Positions 50,934-59,875 of a DNA stretch of 64,000 nt are shown piece by piece; position 1 is the stretch's first letter; each line of letters begins with the position of its first letter. This stretch comes from Dyadobacter beijingensis DSM 21582 (lineage in GTDB: Bacteria; Bacteroidota; Bacteroidia; Cytophagales; Spirosomataceae). The notes beneath the pieces were generated by a model, which worked only from the letters and a program-made list of their open reading frames with translations, was not told the DNA's origin and made no database searches. A program made the translations under genes and the position numbers. The stretch spans positions 1 to 64,000 of the forward strand of contig NZ_KB907788.1 of NCBI RefSeq assembly GCF_000382205.1, in the 5' to 3' direction.

Positions 50934-51491
50934 ATGAGCCAGAAAACATTCAGGCGCATTGTGACGGGTCACGATGCCGACGGGAAAGCTATTGTCGTGT
51001 CGGACGCGCCGCCGGTACGGGCACAGCTGGTAGGCGGCCCCGGCGGGCCCACTTTTTTCGAAGTATGGCACACGCTGGAAACGCCGGCGCAAATCCACGC
51101 GCAGCCCAGCGACTCCGACGAAACGGGGCTGGTACTACCGCCGCCAAAAAACGCGACGCGCATCCGGGTCATCGAGTTCCCGCCCGAGGGGGAGGAAATC
51201 CGCCAGCTTACCGGCAGCGATGCCGCCGAGAAATTCAGGGCAATGGGCGATGAACGTGCGTCTACCTCGGCCGCCGGTGCCCCGCATCCGCTCATGCACC
51301 GCACGCAGACGGTCGACTACGGCATTGTGCTCGAGGGCGAGATGACGCTCGTGCTCGACCGCGCCGAAACGACCATTTACCCGGGCGATATCGTGATCCA
51401 GAACGGCACGAACCACGCCTGGGCCAACCGTTCCGACAAGCTTTGCCGGATGGCATTCGTGCTGATCGACGGGGAATTCGCCCTTTCCTAA
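50934..51491 (+). CDS. cupin domain-containing protein
   Basis: A 185-residue soluble protein. A C-terminal double-stranded beta-helix contains the cupin motifs, with GIVLEGEMTLVLDRAET and YPGDIVIQNGTNHAWANRS; the His and Glu metal ligands are partly retained (His in TNHAW). An N-terminal strand-rich segment (RRIVTGHDADGKAIVVSD) precedes it. Such proteins, often with carboxymuconolactone decarboxylase-like partners, are linked to aromatic-compound metabolism. The next gene starts 20 bases downstream. Confidence 0.85.
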   Translation: MSQKTFRRIVTGHDADGKAIVVSDAPPVRAQLVGGPGGPTFFEVWHTLETPAQIHAQPSDSDETGLVLPPPKNATRIRVIEFPPEGEEIRQLTGSDAAEKFRAMGDERASTSAAGAPHPLMHRTQTVDYGIVLEGEMTLVLDRAETTIYPGDIVIQNGTNHAWANRSDKLCRMAFVLIDGEFALS

Positions 51492-51511
51492 CCCATTCAA
51501 AAAGGATTCAT

Positions 51512-52081
51512 ATGCGCATTCAACCATTAAATCCGGAAAATCTCGGCCCGGAACTCCGTTTCGTGCACGACGAAATCGCGAACCTTGTTTCCGGAAGCCA
51601 GGGGCAGGTACGGATGATCGACGAGCAGGGGGCATTGCTTGGGCCATTTGCCCCGATGCTGCATTACCCGCAGTTCGGTGTACCGGCCCTGAGCTTTGTA
51701 CGAACGCTGGACACGCACGCCACGCTAGGCAAAACGGTTCGGGAAGTGGCTATTCTCACGGTCGGCGGCATGTTCGGGGCGCGGTTCGAGCTGTATGCGC
51801 ACGAGATCATGGCCGAGGCGTTCGGCTTACCGCCCGGCATTATCGCGTTGCTGGCGGCCGGCGGCCAGCCTTCCGGGCTCAGCGACGAGGAGGCCATTGC
51901 ACACACCATTGCCCAATGCCTTGTCCACGGGCGCATTGTCCCGGAGTCAGCATACCGCCACGCCGTGAAACTGCTCGGCCGCGACGGCGTTGCGGAGCTC
52001 TTTTTCCTCGTGGGGGGGTACAGCCTCATCGCTGTGATCCTGAATGGCTTCGATATGCCGGCCCCTGAGCGGACGGCTTGA
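51512..52081 (+). CDS. carboxymuconolactone decarboxylase-like protein
   Basis: A 189-residue all-helical protein of the carboxymuconolactone decarboxylase/AhpD superfamily, with FARVRTLDTHATLGKTVREV-type helix order (here FVRTLDTHATLGKTVREVAI), FELYAHEIMAEAFGLPPG and the C-terminal VAELFFLVGGYSLIAVILNG. The CxxC redox pair of AhpD is absent, so it is not an alkylhydroperoxidase; a decarboxylase-like or unknown role is more likely. It is 20 bases after the cupin gene and precedes a lipoprotein hydrolase. ATG at 51512 is chosen. Confidence 0.87.
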   Translation: MRIQPLNPENLGPELRFVHDEIANLVSGSQGQVRMIDEQGALLGPFAPMLHYPQFGVPALSFVRTLDTHATLGKTVREVAILTVGGMFGARFELYAHEIMAEAFGLPPGIIALLAAGGQPSGLSDEEAIAHTIAQCLVHGRIVPESAYRHAVKLLGRDGVAELFFLVGGYSLIAVILNGFDMPAPERTA

Positions 52082-52122
52082 TTTTCAGTAATCTATTCTT
52101 TCAGTTTTTTAATTCAAATCCA

Positions 52123-52926
52123 ATGATACAAACAGGACTGATGCTGCTATCCGCGGCACTTGCACTCTCCGCTATGGCCTCCTGCTCGCAGGACGACCAT
52201 GTTCCCGCGCCCGCGCAGACGTACGTGCTAGTACATGGCGCGTGGCAGGCGCCTTACGTGTGGGACGAAGTTCGCGACCAGCTCGTCAGTAAAGGGCATA
52301 AAGTTATGCTGGTGGAACTGCCTGGCCACGGCAGCGACAAAACGGCTCCGCACCTGCTGTCACTCGACGTATACCGGGATAAGGTCATAGAATCGATTAC
52401 GTCGGCGGGCGGGCCGGTGATACTGGTTGGCCACAGTATGGGCGGCATGGTGGTCACGCATGTCGCGGAAAAAGTGCCGGCAAGTATTCGTAAGCTGATC
52501 TACATCGGTGCATTTGTGCCCACTTCGGGCCAGGCGTTGGTGGAAATAGCCGATCCCGGTTCACAGCTCGGCCCCAACCTGGTGCAGTCGGCCGATCAGC
52601 TCACGCTCGACGTGAAAAATGAGAAACTCACCGATCTGTTCATCCCGGACGGCTCGCAGGCTGCCAAAGACAAGGTAATAGCCCAGTACCGCGCCGAGCC
52701 GGCAATCCCCTTTACGAACAAAGTAACGGTAACGAGCGGCGCGTTCGGGTCGGTGGAAAAGGCTTACATTAAAACGCTCCGGGACATCGTGATCTCGCCG
52801 GCCTTGCAGGACCAGATGATCGCTGCGGCGGGTATCAAGGCTGTTTACGAAGTGAATGCGGGGCACTCGCCATTCCTGTCGCAGCCGGCGGCGGTGGCGG
52901 ATTTGTTTTTGAAGCTGGGGATGTAG
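52123..52926 (+). CDS. alpha/beta hydrolase lipoprotein
   Basis: A 267-residue exported hydrolase. QTGLMLLSAALALSAMASC is a lipoprotein signal. The mature part has LVHGAWQAPYVWDEV, the nucleophile elbow GHSMGGMVVTHVAE (Ser near residue 107), the acid segment and the catalytic His in VNAGHSPFLSQPAA. It matches the small pyrethroid/salicylate-esterase-like hydrolase group. It ends the run of four closely spaced rightward genes from the NAD-binding oxidoreductase at 50254 and converges with another hydrolase nine bases away. ATG at 52123 is chosen for the signal peptide. Confidence 0.9.
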   Translation: MIQTGLMLLSAALALSAMASCSQDDHVPAPAQTYVLVHGAWQAPYVWDEVRDQLVSKGHKVMLVELPGHGSDKTAPHLLSLDVYRDKVIESITSAGGPVILVGHSMGGMVVTHVAEKVPASIRKLIYIGAFVPTSGQALVEIADPGSQLGPNLVQSADQLTLDVKNEKLTDLFIPDGSQAAKDKVIAQYRAEPAIPFTNKVTVTSGAFGSVEKAYIKTLRDIVISPALQDQMIAAAGIKAVYEVNAGHSPFLSQPAAVADLFLKLGM

Positions 52927-52935
52927 GCTTCATAT

Positions 52936-54075
52936 TTAACCCGGTGCTGGTGCTGCGATAGTGGCCGCTAGCCAGTCGGCCATCGCCGCCAATGCAGTCG
53001 GAGAGAAGGTTTCGCGAATTTTGCCGTACTCGTTCGGATGGCCGGTTTTGCATGGCTGGAAGAGGTGGTTCAAGCCGGGGAGTTCTTTTACCGTAACATT
53101 GGCATTCCCGCCTTCTCGGACCGCTTTCAAAATGGGCGGGAGGTTCTGGCTGGCATCTACCTGCAAATCTTTCGACCCGTTGAGGGCCAGCACGGGGCAT
53201 TTGACCTTCTTAAAATACGACGCCGGTTCGATCTCGAAGGCGTACCGGTACCAGGGCGAGCAAAGCATATTGACCTGGAATTTAAAGAAATCCTCCTTTG
53301 ATTGACCGGGATACATCATTTTCAACGGGTAATCATGCAGGTTGGCTTTGGTATAGGCCATTAGTTTGGCGCGCAACCCGGCCGTGTCGGGCGTGCTGCG
53401 GATTATTTCCGTAGTTTCGCGGTTTGCCCGCTTGATTAATGCAATGCCCGCTTCGTCCACGCCGCCGGCCCGCGCGATCAGCTCGGATTGCAGGGTGATC
53501 ACATCGATACCTTTCGCGCCCGGCCCTGCGAGCGAGATGATGAAACCGATGTCTTTCGTTCGCGACGCGGCGATCGCTGCCACCAATCCGCCTTCGCTAT
53601 GGCCGGCGAGGCCTATTTTGCCGGAATTAATCTCTTGCCGGGTTTTCAGATACGCTACGGCACTTTCGGCATCGGTGGTCACGTCGGCCGTGGTGGCGTT
53701 ATTGAATTTGCCCGTCGATTTTCCGACGCCCCGGTCGTCGTACCGCAGCACCGCGAAGCCTCTGCGGGTGAGATAATCCGCGATGACGAGGAATGGCTTA
53801 TGGCCGAGAACCTCTTCGTTTCTGTTTTGCGGGCCGCTGCCGGTAATGAGCACCACGGCCGGAAAACTGCCTTTTTTGTCGGACAGCGTCAAAGTGCCTG
53901 CCAGCGTAATTCCCGCGCTGTCATTACGGAAAGTGACCTCTTCGGTGTGATAAGGGTAGGGGGTTTCAGGCTCCTGCGGCCTCGCCTCGGCCATTTTAGC
54001 CGAGGATACCAGGATGTAGGCGATTCCCGCTCCAATCGAAGCCAGAAAAAGAACGATTACGATAGTTTTCTTCAT
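52936..54075 (-). CDS. alpha/beta hydrolase (exported, dienelactone-hydrolase-like)
   Basis: A 379-residue exported hydrolase. The N-terminus (KKTIVIVLFLASIGAGIAYI) is a signal anchor. The core has LITGSGPQNRNEEVLGHKPF, RYDDRGVGKSTG, the nucleophile motif GLAGHSEGGLVA, the acid segment LNGSKDLQVD and the catalytic His in LPGLNHLFQPC. It fits the acylamino-acid-releasing or dienelactone hydrolase-like group of secreted esterases. ATG at 54075 is chosen, since the signal begins there. It converges with the lipoprotein hydrolase. Confidence 0.9.
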   Translation of the reverse strand: MKKTIVIVLFLASIGAGIAYILVSSAKMAEARPQEPETPYPYHTEEVTFRNDSAGITLAGTLTLSDKKGSFPAVVLITGSGPQNRNEEVLGHKPFLVIADYLTRRGFAVLRYDDRGVGKSTGKFNNATTADVTTDAESAVAYLKTRQEINSGKIGLAGHSEGGLVAAIAASRTKDIGFIISLAGPGAKGIDVITLQSELIARAGGVDEAGIALIKRANRETTEIIRSTPDTAGLRAKLMAYTKANLHDYPLKMMYPGQSKEDFFKFQVNMLCSPWYRYAFEIEPASYFKKVKCPVLALNGSKDLQVDASQNLPPILKAVREGGNANVTVKELPGLNHLFQPCKTGHPNEYGKIRETFSPTALAAMADWLAATIAAPAPG

Positions 54076-54151
54076 GGTGTAGCGTCCCGGCCCGGCGGAA
54101 TGCCTCACCGTTTTTTGAAATAAAAGAACAGGCGAAAGCGATTCTCCCCGG

Positions 54152-54301
54152 CTACCGGTAGCGCTTCATGAACAGCGACAACGGCCAGAAAAGGGCGGTA
54201 ACGATCGCCTTGTTCCAGTTGGGGCGTTCGGGGTTTTCCCGGACTGCTTTCGCGCAATACCACACGAGGATGATAAGCGAAATGGTGATAGCGAATGCCA
54301 T
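54152..54301 (-). CDS. small single-helix membrane protein
   Basis: A 49-residue ORF: a hydrophobic N-terminus (MAFAITISLIILVWYCAKAV) forms one TM helix, then RENPERPNWNKAIVTALFWP leads to a second hydrophobic stretch ending SLFMKRYR. The composition with basic residues at the end fits a small inner-membrane protein. It lies 76 bases upstream of the exported hydrolase on the same strand and may be co-transcribed. No family recognised; its shortness limits confidence. Confidence 0.5.
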   Translation of the reverse strand: MAFAITISLIILVWYCAKAVRENPERPNWNKAIVTALFWPLSLFMKRYR

Positions 54302-54510
54302 GGATCAAGGTTGGTTAGTAATGCGTTGTAAATTAATGAATTATTGATTGCTGTCTAAAATATTCGGACCAGCGGCAAGTTGTAACTCACCAGTGAAAGC
54401 TGGTATTTCCGTCGATTCGTGTCCGCTGGTAGCCAGGTAACCGCCCGATTTTATGCAAACGGAGTATCAGTAATGCGCAATCGGTTATCAATTTATTGCA
54501 TTTTGTAGTC

Positions 54511-54518
54511 ATAGATTT
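54511..54518 (+). promoter_or_regulatory. putative Bacteroidota -7 element
   Basis: TAGATTTG matches the Bacteroidota -7 consensus TAnnTTTG and lies 64 bases before the start of the DUF1549/DUF1553 gene. A matching -33 TTTG at the usual spacing is not clear, so this is only a candidate for the promoter of the rightward operon. Confidence 0.35.
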
Positions 54519-54581
54519 GCATCAATCTTATACGTAGGGCGACCCCGGATTGGGTGTTGACCTGCGGTTTTCAGTTTAGAA

Positions 54582-56915
54582 ATGACGATTGATGCAATGA
54601 AGGCTGCATTTCCTATTAAATATGTGCTCCTGGCCGGGGCCGGCATTTTAGCGGCAGGTTTGGGCTGGAATTCGCTAGCAGGTGGCGGTTTCGGCACCCG
54701 GAAAGCCATTTCCTACAATTATCAGATCAGGCCCATTTTGTCCGACAAATGCTTTGCATGCCACGGTCCGGATGCGAACAAAAGAGAGGCCGGTTTGCGG
54801 CTCGACCTCGCGAAAAGTGCCTATGCGCCGCTCGAAGGGAAGGAGCGGTTCGCGATCGTGCCCGGCAACCCGGCGGCTTCGGAGGTGTACAGGCGGATCA
54901 CGTCCGCCGACCCCGGTTACCAGATGCCGACGCCGGAGTCGCACCTCGGTTTGCTGAATGAAAATGAAGTAGGGTTAATCAAAAAATGGATCTCGCAAGG
55001 GGCTAAATACGAGCAGCACTGGGCATTTACCGTGCCGAAAAAGGAAGCACTCCCGGACGTCGGTAACGAAGATTGGTGTAAAAACGAAATAGACCGCTTT
55101 ACCCTCGAAAAAATGGACGAGGTAGGCCTCGCGCCCAACGAGGAAGCTACAAAAGCGCAATTGCTGAAACGCCTGGCACTCGACCTTACCGGCCTGGCAC
55201 CGTCGCTGGACATGCAGCAGCAATTTGCCGGGGACCATTCCGGTAACGCCTACGAGAAAATCGTCGATAAACTGCTCTCGCAAAAAGCCTATGGCGAGAA
55301 AATGGCGATCCATTGGCTCGATGTGGCCCGGTTCGCGGATTCTTATGGCTACCAGAACGACGACGCGCGTACGCAATGGGCGTGGCGCGACTGGGTGATC
55401 CACGCTTTCAACACCAACATGCCTTACGACAGGTTCCTGACCTGGCAGCTGGCCGGCGACCTGCTTCCTAATGCCGGCAAGGAGCAAATACTGGCCACGG
55501 CATTTCTTCGCAATCACAAAATCACGGAAGAAGACGGCGTCATTCCCGAGGAATATCGGGTTGAGTACCATCTGGATAAGACCAAGACGTTCAGTTCCGG
55601 TTTGCTGGGGCTTACGGTCGAGTGTGCGCAGTGCCACGACCACAAGTACGACCCCATTTCCCAAGAGGATTACTACCGTCTTTTTGCATTTTTCAATACT
55701 TCCAAAGAAAAAGGTTTCGATGGCAGTGCGGGCAGCGGACCGGCGAAAACGCCTGTGCTGACCATTTCCGGCAGCGAAACGGAACAGCTATTGAATTTTA
55801 TCAACCGCAAAGACACTGCGCGGATCGTAGTGTCGGTCATGGGCGAGGGGGATGAGCCGCGGATAACGCACGTGCTCAACCGCGGCGTATACGATGCACC
55901 GGGAAAGGTGGTGACGGCGAGCGCATTGCCGGCCGTGATGCCATTCGATACGGCCTGGTATGCCCGCAACCGGTTAGGCCTGGCGCAATGGACCACCAGC
56001 AAACAGAACCCGCTGACAGCCCGCGTGTTCGTCAACCAGGTGTGGCAGGAGATATTCGGCCGGGGGCTTGTAAAGAGCACGGGCGACTTTGGCATGCAGG
56101 GCGATTTGCCGACGCACCCGGCGCTGCTGGACTGGCTTGCCGTCGATTTCATGGACCACGGCTGGAATATCAAAAGGCTCGTGAAGCAAATGGTAATGTC
56201 GGCCACTTACCGGCAGTCGTCGCGATCGACGAAGGAAAAGACGGAGAAGGACCCGGAAAATATTTACCTGTCCCGGGGGGCGCGCTACCGCGTTCCGGCG
56301 GAGTCGATAAGGGATATCGTGCTGTCGACCAGTGGTTTGCTGAACACGGAAATCGGCGGGCCAAGCGTGAAGCCTTATCAGCCCAAAGGCATCTGGGAGG
56401 CTACTACGGCCAATAGGGGCAGCCTGGCGCGCTATGTGCAGGACACGGCCGGGGCATTGTACCGCCGGGGACTATATACATTTATCAAACTCACATTACC
56501 GCCCCCGGCGATGATCATTTTCGACGCCAGTAACCGCGATCATTGTGAGGTGAAACGCCAGAAAACGAACACCCCGCTCCAAGCGCTGGTGATGCTGAAC
56601 GACCCCACGGTGCTGGAAGCCTCGCGGGTGCTCGCGGAACGCCTGAGCGCGTCCCGGACGCCGGTCGAACGGCAGATCAGCGAGGTATTTCAGCGCATTG
56701 TTTGCCGGCAGCCGGATGCAGGCGAAATGCAATTGCTGACGGGCTACTACCAGGAAGAATTGGCTGCATTTACCAAAAACAGACACAAGGCGGGCATTGC
56801 GCTGGATGTGGGCGATAGCAGGCATTTACCCAAAATAGATCCGGCGAGGGCTGCCGCGCTGATGCGGGTGATCAGCACGATTTACAACATGGAGGAAACG
56901 ATAACCAAAAGCTGA
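54582..56915 (+). CDS. DUF1549/DUF1553 cytochrome-c-type protein
   Basis: A 777-residue envelope protein. A signal anchor (FPIKYVLLAGAGILAAGLGW) is followed by a PSCyt1 cytochrome-c-like domain with CFACH (about 58-62), a DUF1549 domain (about 165-390: ALDLTGLAP, HWLDVARFADS, ECAQCHDHKYDPIS with a second CxxCH) and, after a short linker, DUF1553 (about 460-740: NPLTARVFVNQVWQEIFGRG, NTPLQALVMLNDP). This family is common in Planctomycetes and in Bacteroidota carbohydrate loci. The linker between DUF1549 and DUF1553 is shorter than usual. A DUF1501 gene follows at 37 bases. Confidence 0.92.
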   Translation: MTIDAMKAAFPIKYVLLAGAGILAAGLGWNSLAGGGFGTRKAISYNYQIRPILSDKCFACHGPDANKREAGLRLDLAKSAYAPLEGKERFAIVPGNPAASEVYRRITSADPGYQMPTPESHLGLLNENEVGLIKKWISQGAKYEQHWAFTVPKKEALPDVGNEDWCKNEIDRFTLEKMDEVGLAPNEEATKAQLLKRLALDLTGLAPSLDMQQQFAGDHSGNAYEKIVDKLLSQKAYGEKMAIHWLDVARFADSYGYQNDDARTQWAWRDWVIHAFNTNMPYDRFLTWQLAGDLLPNAGKEQILATAFLRNHKITEEDGVIPEEYRVEYHLDKTKTFSSGLLGLTVECAQCHDHKYDPISQEDYYRLFAFFNTSKEKGFDGSAGSGPAKTPVLTISGSETEQLLNFINRKDTARIVVSVMGEGDEPRITHVLNRGVYDAPGKVVTASALPAVMPFDTAWYARNRLGLAQWTTSKQNPLTARVFVNQVWQEIFGRGLVKSTGDFGMQGDLPTHPALLDWLAVDFMDHGWNIKRLVKQMVMSATYRQSSRSTKEKTEKDPENIYLSRGARYRVPAESIRDIVLSTSGLLNTEIGGPSVKPYQPKGIWEATTANRGSLARYVQDTAGALYRRGLYTFIKLTLPPPAMIIFDASNRDHCEVKRQKTNTPLQALVMLNDPTVLEASRVLAERLSASRTPVERQISEVFQRIVCRQPDAGEMQLLTGYYQEELAAFTKNRHKAGIALDVGDSRHLPKIDPARAAALMRVISTIYNMEETITKS

Positions 56916-56952
56916 TTTTCTAGGAAACAGCGCAATGTATACCTGACAAAAT

Positions 56953-58410
56953 ATGGAAAAGCCGGTTTTTGATTTTGGAATGAACACCAACCGAAGGCAC
57001 TTTCTGTCCAAACTGAGCCTGGGCATCGGAAGCGCCGCATTGGGTTCGCTGCTCGTCCCTGATCTTTTCAAATCCAGTGCGGAAAATAGTGTGAACGACA
57101 TTGTCGCGGGCCTGCCGCATTTTGCGCCGAAAGCGAAACGTGTCATCTACCTGTTCCAGAATGGAGCCCCTTCGCAATTCGAGCTTTTTGACCATAAACC
57201 CTTGCTCAACAAGATGTTCGGCGAAGACCTCCCCGAATCCATCCGGGCCGGGCAGCGGCTTACCGGCATGACCTCCAATCAGACCCGTTTCCCGCTGGCC
57301 GGTTCCATATTCGATTTCAAGCAATATGGCAGCTCAGGCGCGTGGGTCAGCGAGCTGCTGCCGCATACCGCCCGCATTGTCGACGACATTTGCATCATCA
57401 AATCCATGAATACCGACGCGATCAACCACGATCCGGCGCTGACTTTTTTCCAAACCGGCGCGCAGGTAGGCAACAGGCCCAGCATGGGCTCATGGCTGAG
57501 TTACGGGCTCGGGAGCGAAAACCAGAACCTGCCCGGCTTTTGCGTATTGCTATCGAGGGGCAAGGGAAATGGGCAGGGGGTGTATTCCAAATTATGGACC
57601 AACGGTTTCCTCGACTCCGTGCACCAGGGCGTGCAGTTCAGCAGCGGCGAAAACCCGGTGCTATACCTGGGCGACCCAAAAGGAATGGACCGCTCGGAGC
57701 GTCGGCGGATGCTCGACAAGCTGGCCAAACTCAACCAGGGGACTTTCGAGGAGTTCGGCGACCCGGAGGTGACGGCAAAGATCGAGCAATATGAAATGGC
57801 CTTTCGCATGCAAACGGCCGTGCCGGAAATCACCGATATGAGCCGGGAACCCGAATCGGTGCTGAAAATGTACGGCCCCGAATGCCTCAAACCGGGCACC
57901 TATGCCGCCAACTGCCTGCTGGCGCGGAAGCTGTCGGAGCAGGGCGTGCGCTTTATCCAGCTGTACCACCAGGGTTGGGACGGGCATGCGAGTCTGCCAA
58001 AGGAAATAGCGGGGCAATGCATGGACGTGGACCAGGCATCGGCCGCGTTGGTCACCGATCTGAAACAGCGCGGCTTGCTCGACGAAACGCTTGTGATTTG
58101 GGGTGGTGAGTTTGGCAGGACGAATTTTTGTCAGGGCAAATTCACGAAAGAGGACTACGGCCGCGACCACCATCCGCGGGCGTTCACGATCTGGATGGCC
58201 GGGGGCGGGATCAAGCCGGGGCTCGTATATGGGGAAACGGACGATTTCGGATACAACATTATCAAAGATCCCGTACATGTGCACGACCTGCACGCGACGA
58301 TCCTCCATCAGCTGGGCTTGGACCATGAGCGGCTGGTGTTCAAGCACCAGGGCCGGCGCTACCGGCTCACCGACGTGGCGGGCAAGCTTGTCAAAGACAT
58401 TATCTCTTAA
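56953..58410 (+). CDS. DUF1501 protein (Tat-exported, sulfatase-like fold)
   Basis: A 485-residue Tat-exported protein: TNRRHFLSKLSLGIGSAALG has the twin-arginine motif and a hydrophobic core. The mature part has the DUF1501 signature IYLFQNGAPSQFELFDHKP, INHDPALTFFQTGAQ, FIQLYHQGWDGH and the C-terminal VIWGGEFGRTNF and DYGRDHHPRAFTIWMAGGG, which form the alkaline-phosphatase-type metal site. DUF1501 and DUF1553 genes almost always occur as a pair, and their joint role is unknown. It starts 37 bases after the DUF1553 gene. Confidence 0.92.
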   Translation: MEKPVFDFGMNTNRRHFLSKLSLGIGSAALGSLLVPDLFKSSAENSVNDIVAGLPHFAPKAKRVIYLFQNGAPSQFELFDHKPLLNKMFGEDLPESIRAGQRLTGMTSNQTRFPLAGSIFDFKQYGSSGAWVSELLPHTARIVDDICIIKSMNTDAINHDPALTFFQTGAQVGNRPSMGSWLSYGLGSENQNLPGFCVLLSRGKGNGQGVYSKLWTNGFLDSVHQGVQFSSGENPVLYLGDPKGMDRSERRRMLDKLAKLNQGTFEEFGDPEVTAKIEQYEMAFRMQTAVPEITDMSREPESVLKMYGPECLKPGTYAANCLLARKLSEQGVRFIQLYHQGWDGHASLPKEIAGQCMDVDQASAALVTDLKQRGLLDETLVIWGGEFGRTNFCQGKFTKEDYGRDHHPRAFTIWMAGGGIKPGLVYGETDDFGYNIIKDPVHVHDLHATILHQLGLDHERLVFKHQGRRYRLTDVAGKLVKDIIS

Positions 58411-58423
58411 CCTAGCCATTACC

Positions 58424-59875
58424 GTGCGCCGCTATCTGTCTGATTGGAAGGGATTTGTATTGAATTCGGCCTTCTTCCTGAATGGCTTGCTGATTTTCCT
58501 GCTATTTTTCGAGGAACGGGTAGTTGCCCCGGCCTGGATGTTTCCCATCGGCCGGCTACACCCGGCGGTACTGCATTTCCCGCTGGTAGTGCTGCTGCTT
58601 TATGGTTTTTGGGTATTGATTGTCGAAAAAGAAGGGTCGGCGCGGTGGAACGCGGAGCTGGCCGATACGCTGCTTTTGCTGGGTGCGTTTACGGCCTGCA
58701 CGGCCGCATTTTCGGGGTTTTTATTGTCCAGGGAAGAAAGCGATGCCTCTCAGACCCTGCAATGGCACAAATGGCTGGGCACCGGTACTTCCATCGGGAG
58801 CCTCGCATGGTATGCTGCTTCCAAATATCTGCCGGCGTGGCGGATACCGGCCAAATTCGTCGCAGCCGGGTTCTCCGCATTGCTACTGGTTACCGGGCAT
58901 ATGGGCGGGAATCTCACCCACGGCGAAGATTTCCTGGCATGGTCGCCGGCTGGCGCCTATGACCCCGTCCCGCTCGTCTCCATCGACCAGGCTGTCGTCT
59001 ACGACCATCTCGTGCAGCCGGTGTTGCGGCAAAAGTGCTACGCCTGCCACAATGCCGACAAGGCGAAAGGCGGGTTGCAGATGCAAAGCGTGGCGCTGCT
59101 CACCAAAGGCGGCAAAAGCGGTATGCTCTGGGATACCACAAGCCCGGATTTGGGCCTGATGATCAGCCGGGTGCATTTGCCTTTGGAAGACAAAAAACAT
59201 ATGCCGCCAAAAGGGAAGGCGCAGCTCACGGAGGAGGAAATGCTATTGCTCTCCGAATGGGTGAAGCTTGGGCCGGATTTTACACAAAAAGTGAATGCAT
59301 TACCTGCACAAAACCCGCTATCCCGCTATGCCGCGCAGGTACTCGGCGGCAACGAAGCCGCCGAAGCGTACGATTTCGAAGCGGCGGACGCAGCGAAGGT
59401 GAAGGAGCTGAATACCAACTACCGGGCGGTGCGGCATTATGCGGCTGGTTCACCGGCGTTGTTTGTGAACTTTTACAATCAGGCCGTATTCAAATCCGGG
59501 GACATCGGCGATTTGTTGCCTCTCAAAAGCCAGATCGTGGCGATGGATCTCAGCAAAATGCCGGTGAAGGATGAAGACTTGAAAACGATCGCGCAATTCA
59601 CGGAACTGCGGAAGCTGGTCCTGAACTTCACGGATATCAAAGGAAATACCCTCGCGGAACTGGCGAAACTGCCCAAACTGAAAGAGCTCGCATTGAGCGG
59701 CACGGCGGTCGGTCGCGTGCACATGGAACCGCTTAGCCGCATGGCGTCGCTGCAAAAGGTGTACGTGTGGAGCACGGCGATGACGGCGGACGAACTGGCT
59801 GCATTGAGACAAGACAAAAAGATCCGTTTCGAAACGGGTTTTACCACTGACACCACCCTTACATCGCTGCGGTAA
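58424..59875 (+). CDS. membrane cytochrome-c-type protein with DUF2231-like and LRR-like regions
   Basis: A 483-residue protein. The N-terminal part has four TM helices (ILNSAFFLNGLLIFLLFF-type, LHPAVLHFPLVVLLLYGFWV, LADTLLLLGAFTACTAAFSG, FVAAGFSALLLVTGHMGGNL) resembling DUF2231. A c-type cytochrome domain follows with CYACH (about 204-208) and the Met in KKHMPPKGK. The C-terminal quarter has leucine-rich-like units (LKTIAQFTELRKLVLNFTD, LAKLPKLKELALSGTAV). The GTG at 58424 is the first plausible start. It could pass electrons from the DUF1549/1553 protein. The next gene overlaps by one base. Confidence 0.85.
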   Translation: MRRYLSDWKGFVLNSAFFLNGLLIFLLFFEERVVAPAWMFPIGRLHPAVLHFPLVVLLLYGFWVLIVEKEGSARWNAELADTLLLLGAFTACTAAFSGFLLSREESDASQTLQWHKWLGTGTSIGSLAWYAASKYLPAWRIPAKFVAAGFSALLLVTGHMGGNLTHGEDFLAWSPAGAYDPVPLVSIDQAVVYDHLVQPVLRQKCYACHNADKAKGGLQMQSVALLTKGGKSGMLWDTTSPDLGLMISRVHLPLEDKKHMPPKGKAQLTEEEMLLLSEWVKLGPDFTQKVNALPAQNPLSRYAAQVLGGNEAAEAYDFEAADAAKVKELNTNYRAVRHYAAGSPALFVNFYNQAVFKSGDIGDLLPLKSQIVAMDLSKMPVKDEDLKTIAQFTELRKLVLNFTDIKGNTLAELAKLPKLKELALSGTAVGRVHMEPLSRMASLQKVYVWSTAMTADELAALRQDKKIRFETGFTTDTTLTSLR

